DNA of 24,012 nt from assembly GCA_035556755.1 (NCBI GenBank), contig DATMEP010000146.1, positions 1 to 24,012 on the forward strand, written 5' to 3'. Of this stretch, positions 21,768-24,012 are shown in pieces; position 1 is the first letter of the stretch; the number at the start of each line of letters is the position of its first letter. The translations under genes and the position numbers were made by a program. Source of the DNA: VRUE01 sp035556755. Lineage in GTDB: Bacteria; Actinomycetota; Thermoleophilia; Solirubrobacterales; 70-9. A model generated the notes under the pieces. The model ran no database searches. It was given only the letters and a program-made list of their open reading frames with translations, and was not told the DNA's origin.

Positions 21768-22799
21768 ATGCGAGCGGTGGTGCTGACGGGGACGGGCGGG
21801 CCCGAGGTTCTTCAGGTGCAGGAGCGCCCCGATCCGACCGTCGGCCCCGGCGAGGTGAGGATCGCGGTCAGGGCCGCCGGGATCAACTTCGCCGACACGA
21901 TGGCGCGGGTCGGCCTCTACCCGGACGCGCCGAAGCCGCCCTGCGTGCTCGGCTACGAGGTCGCGGGCGAGGTCGAGTCGGTGGGAGAGGGGGTGACGGA
22001 TCACGCTGTCGGCGACCGCGTCGTCGCCGGCACCCGCTTCGGTGGCCAGGCCGAGCTGGTCACGGTCCCCGCCGAGCAGGTGCTGCCGCTGCCGGACCGG
22101 CTCAGTTTCGAGCAGGGCGCCGCCTTCCCGGTCAACTACGGAACCGCCTACGCCGCGCTGGTGATCATGGGAGGTCTGCGGCCCGGCGACAGGGTCCTGA
22201 TCCACGCCGCCGCCGGCGGAGTCGGCATCTCCGCCACCCAGGTCGCTCGCAACGCCGGTGCCGAGATCTTCGGCACCGCCTCCGCCTCCAAGCACGAGGC
22301 GATCCGCGCCCAGGGAGTGACCCACGCGATTGACTACCGCAACCAGGATTTCGAGCGTGAGGTGATGCGGATCACCGGCGGCGAGGGACTGGACCTGGTC
22401 ATCGACGCCCTCGGCCCGACCTCGTTCCGTAAGGACTACCGCCTGCTGCGCTGCGGCGGACGGCTGGTCATGTACGGGCTGTCGGAGACGACCAAGGAGG
22501 GCAAGCGCGACCTGCCGGCGACGCTGAAGGCGCTGGCGAAGATGCCGCTGGCGACCGTTCCCTGGTGGAAGAGCCTCGCGACGATGAACGAGAACAAGGG
22601 CATCTTCGGCCTCAACATGCTGACCTGGTGGGACCGGGAGGGCAATCTCGACAGAGTGACCGAGCCGCTGATGGCGGATCTCGAGCAGGGACGCCTGGAG
22701 CCGGTCGTCGCCGAGGCCTTCCCCTTCGAGCGAGCCGGGGAGGCGCACGAGTTCATCAGCGAGCGCCGCAACGTCGGCAAGGTGGTGCTGTTTCCATAG
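21768..22799 (+). CDS. Zinc-independent MDR oxidoreductase, quinone reductase/VAT-1-like
   Basis: This 343-residue medium-chain dehydrogenase/reductase has the GroES-like N-terminal domain (GPGEVRIAVRAAGINFADTM, 26-45; VLGYEVAGEVESVGEGV) and a Rossmann domain with AAGGVG (148-153). It lacks the cysteine set of zinc alcohol dehydrogenases, so it belongs to the zinc-free quinone oxidoreductase branch; the C-terminal KGIFGLNMLTWWDR resembles VAT-1-like members. It probably uses NADPH to reduce quinones or enones in the cytoplasm, but the substrate is unknown. It sits 24 nt after serA. Menaquinone genes are close by, but a direct link would be speculation. Confidence 0.87.
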   Translation: MRAVVLTGTGGPEVLQVQERPDPTVGPGEVRIAVRAAGINFADTMARVGLYPDAPKPPCVLGYEVAGEVESVGEGVTDHAVGDRVVAGTRFGGQAELVTVPAEQVLPLPDRLSFEQGAAFPVNYGTAYAALVIMGGLRPGDRVLIHAAAGGVGISATQVARNAGAEIFGTASASKHEAIRAQGVTHAIDYRNQDFEREVMRITGGEGLDLVIDALGPTSFRKDYRLLRCGGRLVMYGLSETTKEGKRDLPATLKALAKMPLATVPWWKSLATMNENKGIFGLNMLTWWDREGNLDRVTEPLMADLEQGRLEPVVAEAFPFERAGEAHEFISERRNVGKVVLFP

Positions 22800-22839
22800 T
22801 GGAAGCCCCGACCCAGCGCGCGGCGGGGACGGACGGGCG

Positions 22840-23415
22840 ATGAAGAGAGCCATCCTCATTTCGTTTGCGATCCTGGCGGTGCAGGCACCGTCGCTTGCGC
22901 CTGCTCAGCCGCCGGCGATCACGGTCCTGCTCGCCGGCGGGTCCGCCTCGAACGTGATCCAGATCTGGCTCACGCCGGAGGGCCGCGACTACGTGATCGA
23001 CTCGATCGTCCCGCTCGAAGTGGGGGGCGAAGTCTGCACCAACCCCGAAGGCAATCCCAATGAGCTGATCTGCCCGGCGCCGCCGATCGCGGGCTTCGAA
23101 GTCAACGCCGACGGCGGCGACGACAAGATCTCGGTCTCGAAGGACGTCTCGATCCCGGTGACGATGCGGGGCGGCCCGGGGCGCGACGTCCTGCTCGGCG
23201 GGGGCGGGCCGGACAAATTGATCGGCGGCGTGGGCGACGATCGTCTGTCCGGCTGGAAAGGCAACGACCTTCTCGCCGGCGGTCCCGGCAACGACGTCCA
23301 CCTCGGCGGCCCCGGCGGCGACGTCATCTACAGCGGCCCCGGCGACGACGTCGTCCGCGATGGCCGCGGCACGGACGTCGTTCGCCGCGAACACTCGGCC
23401 GCGCTTCGCCCCTAG
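22840..23415 (+). CDS. Small secreted RTX-like calcium-binding repeat protein
   Basis: The 191-residue protein has an N-terminal signal peptide (MKRAILISFAILAVQAPSLA, cleavage near PAQ at 20-23). Residues ~30-105 form a beta-rich domain with two Cys (66, 78). Residues 111-180 contain about six nonapeptide-like GGxGxDxxx repeats (GGPGRDVLL, GGGGPDKLI, GGVGDDRLS, GGPGNDVHL, GGPGGDVIY, GPGDDVVRD), the Ca-binding beta-roll of haemolysin-type (PF00353-like) proteins. It is much shorter than classical RTX toxins and carries no lytic domain; the N-terminal signal suggests Sec/Tat export rather than type I secretion. Function is unknown. Its start is 40 nt after the preceding oxidoreductase; the TAG stop overlaps that of the convergent transporter gene (CTAG). 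Confidence 0.82.
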   Translation: MKRAILISFAILAVQAPSLAPAQPPAITVLLAGGSASNVIQIWLTPEGRDYVIDSIVPLEVGGEVCTNPEGNPNELICPAPPIAGFEVNADGGDDKISVSKDVSIPVTMRGGPGRDVLLGGGGPDKLIGGVGDDRLSGWKGNDLLAGGPGNDVHLGGPGGDVIYSGPGDDVVRDGRGTDVVRREHSAALRP

Positions 23416-24012
23416 GCGGTTTCCCGGGCCGCGTCTTCCGGCTCACCCCGGCGCAGCAGCCTGCCGCCGACGAAGAAGAGGGCGATCAAAAAGCCAACGA
23501 GCGAAAGCGCCGCGTCGAGCCTGAACGCCGCCTGGATGCCCTCGACGAACGTGTCCTGGGCCGAGAACACGGTGGTCGTCAGGCCCAGCCCGATCGCGCC
23601 GCCGGCGATCTGGGCCATGTAGAGGATGCCGCCGGCGAGGCTGCTCTGCGATTCGTCGACCGAGGTGACACCCGCCGTGGTGGCCGTGGGGTAGAAGCTG
23701 CCGATGCCAATACCGAGCACGACCATCCCGGGGACGAGGGAGGCGTACTCCGAACCCTCCCCGATCTGGGAGAAGAGGAAGGGTGCGACGGTGATGCAAC
23801 CGGCGCCAAGCACGGCAAGAGGCTTCGCCCCGACCCGGTTGTAGAGCGGACCGGCGACGAAGGAGACCACGGCAAAGGTGGCGAGGAAGGGAAGCACCCC
23901 GACGCCGGCCTCCAGCGGCGAGTAGCCGAGGTGCTTCTGCATGAACTGGGGCAGATAGAGCAGCGCCGCGAAGAAGGTCGCCGACATCAGTAGCACCGCC
24001 ACGCACGACGCC
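23412..24012 (-). CDS. MFS transporter, C-terminal part (N-terminus beyond the window)
   Basis: About 200 C-terminal residues of a major facilitator superfamily protein are visible; the frame is open through the right edge and no start is within the window. About five or six hydrophobic helices are seen, with LLYLPQFMQKHLGYSPLEAG and LPFLATFAVVSFVAGPLYNRVGAKP, a pattern (long periplasmic loop then Asn-Arg/Gly-Ala turn) common in the 14-helix DHA2 drug:proton antiporters of the EmrB/QacA type. ATTAGVTSVDESQSSLAGGI is also typical of that group. A drug or metabolite efflux role is likely by family, but the substrate is unknown. The TAG stop is shared in reverse with the RTX-like gene stop. Confidence 0.82.
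   Translation of the reverse strand, partial: ASCVAVLLMSATFFAALLYLPQFMQKHLGYSPLEAGVGVLPFLATFAVVSFVAGPLYNRVGAKPLAVLGAGCITVAPFLFSQIGEGSEYASLVPGMVVLGIGIGSFYPTATTAGVTSVDESQSSLAGGILYMAQIAGGAIGLGLTTTVFSAQDTFVEGIQAAFRLDAALSLVGFLIALFFVGGRLLRRGEPEDAARETA

Overview
The window is a gene-dense, high-GC bacterial chromosome segment. Genes are short-spaced with many 1-4 nt overlaps, GTG and TTG starts occur, and most starts lack a Shine-Dalgarno sequence. The set (menaquinone pathway, actinobacterial-type SerC, DUF2304-GT2 protein, SqdB-like synthase) suggests an actinobacterium, perhaps of the Thermoleophilia/Solirubrobacterales type. That placement is inference, since there is no rRNA or tRNA here to confirm it.

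Layout. 1-4078: cell-surface glycan genes, mostly on the minus strand: a DUF2304-GT2 glycosyltransferase (cut by the left edge) and two paralogous polytopic GT-C glycosyltransferases, with a small secreted Cys-containing protein on the plus strand between them. 4124-8948 (plus): UDP-sulfoquinovose synthase (sqdB), acetolactate synthase large and small subunits (ilvB, ilvN), isochorismate synthase (menF). 8977-11123 (plus): a tandem pair of exported PD40/TolB-like beta-propeller proteins. 11120-15688 (minus): menB-menA-menC-menD. 15713-18054 (plus): menE then ilvC. 18055-18545: a non-coding region with two inverted copies of a structured repeat. 18546-18977 (minus): a cupin. 19027-21743 (plus): serC-serA. 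21768-23415 (plus): a quinone-oxidoreductase-like MDR protein and a small secreted RTX-like protein. 23412-end (minus): the C-terminal part of an MFS transporter.

How they work together. MenF, MenD, MenC, MenE, MenB and MenA cover chorismate to demethylmenaquinone, except the MenH step, the DHNA-CoA thioesterase and the final methylation. The men genes lie inside what would otherwise be an ilvBNC cluster, with menF after ilvN and ilvC after menE. SerC and SerA carry out two steps of serine synthesis. SqdB makes UDP-sulfoquinovose, which could feed sulfolipid or, given the divergent GT-C/GT2 genes, a sulfonated surface glycan.

The most unusual signals are non-coding. First, a ~101-103 nt element with three hairpins and a closing stem lies just after the stop codons of the convergent ilvC and cupin genes, once after each and in the sense orientation of each. 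The copies show compensatory changes in one hairpin and unrelated but fully complementary outer stems. Second, a palindromic element is inserted in frame into one GT-C gene and is absent from its paralog. A TANNNT box 7-11 nt before most transcription-unit-leading starts suggests leaderless or very short leaders.
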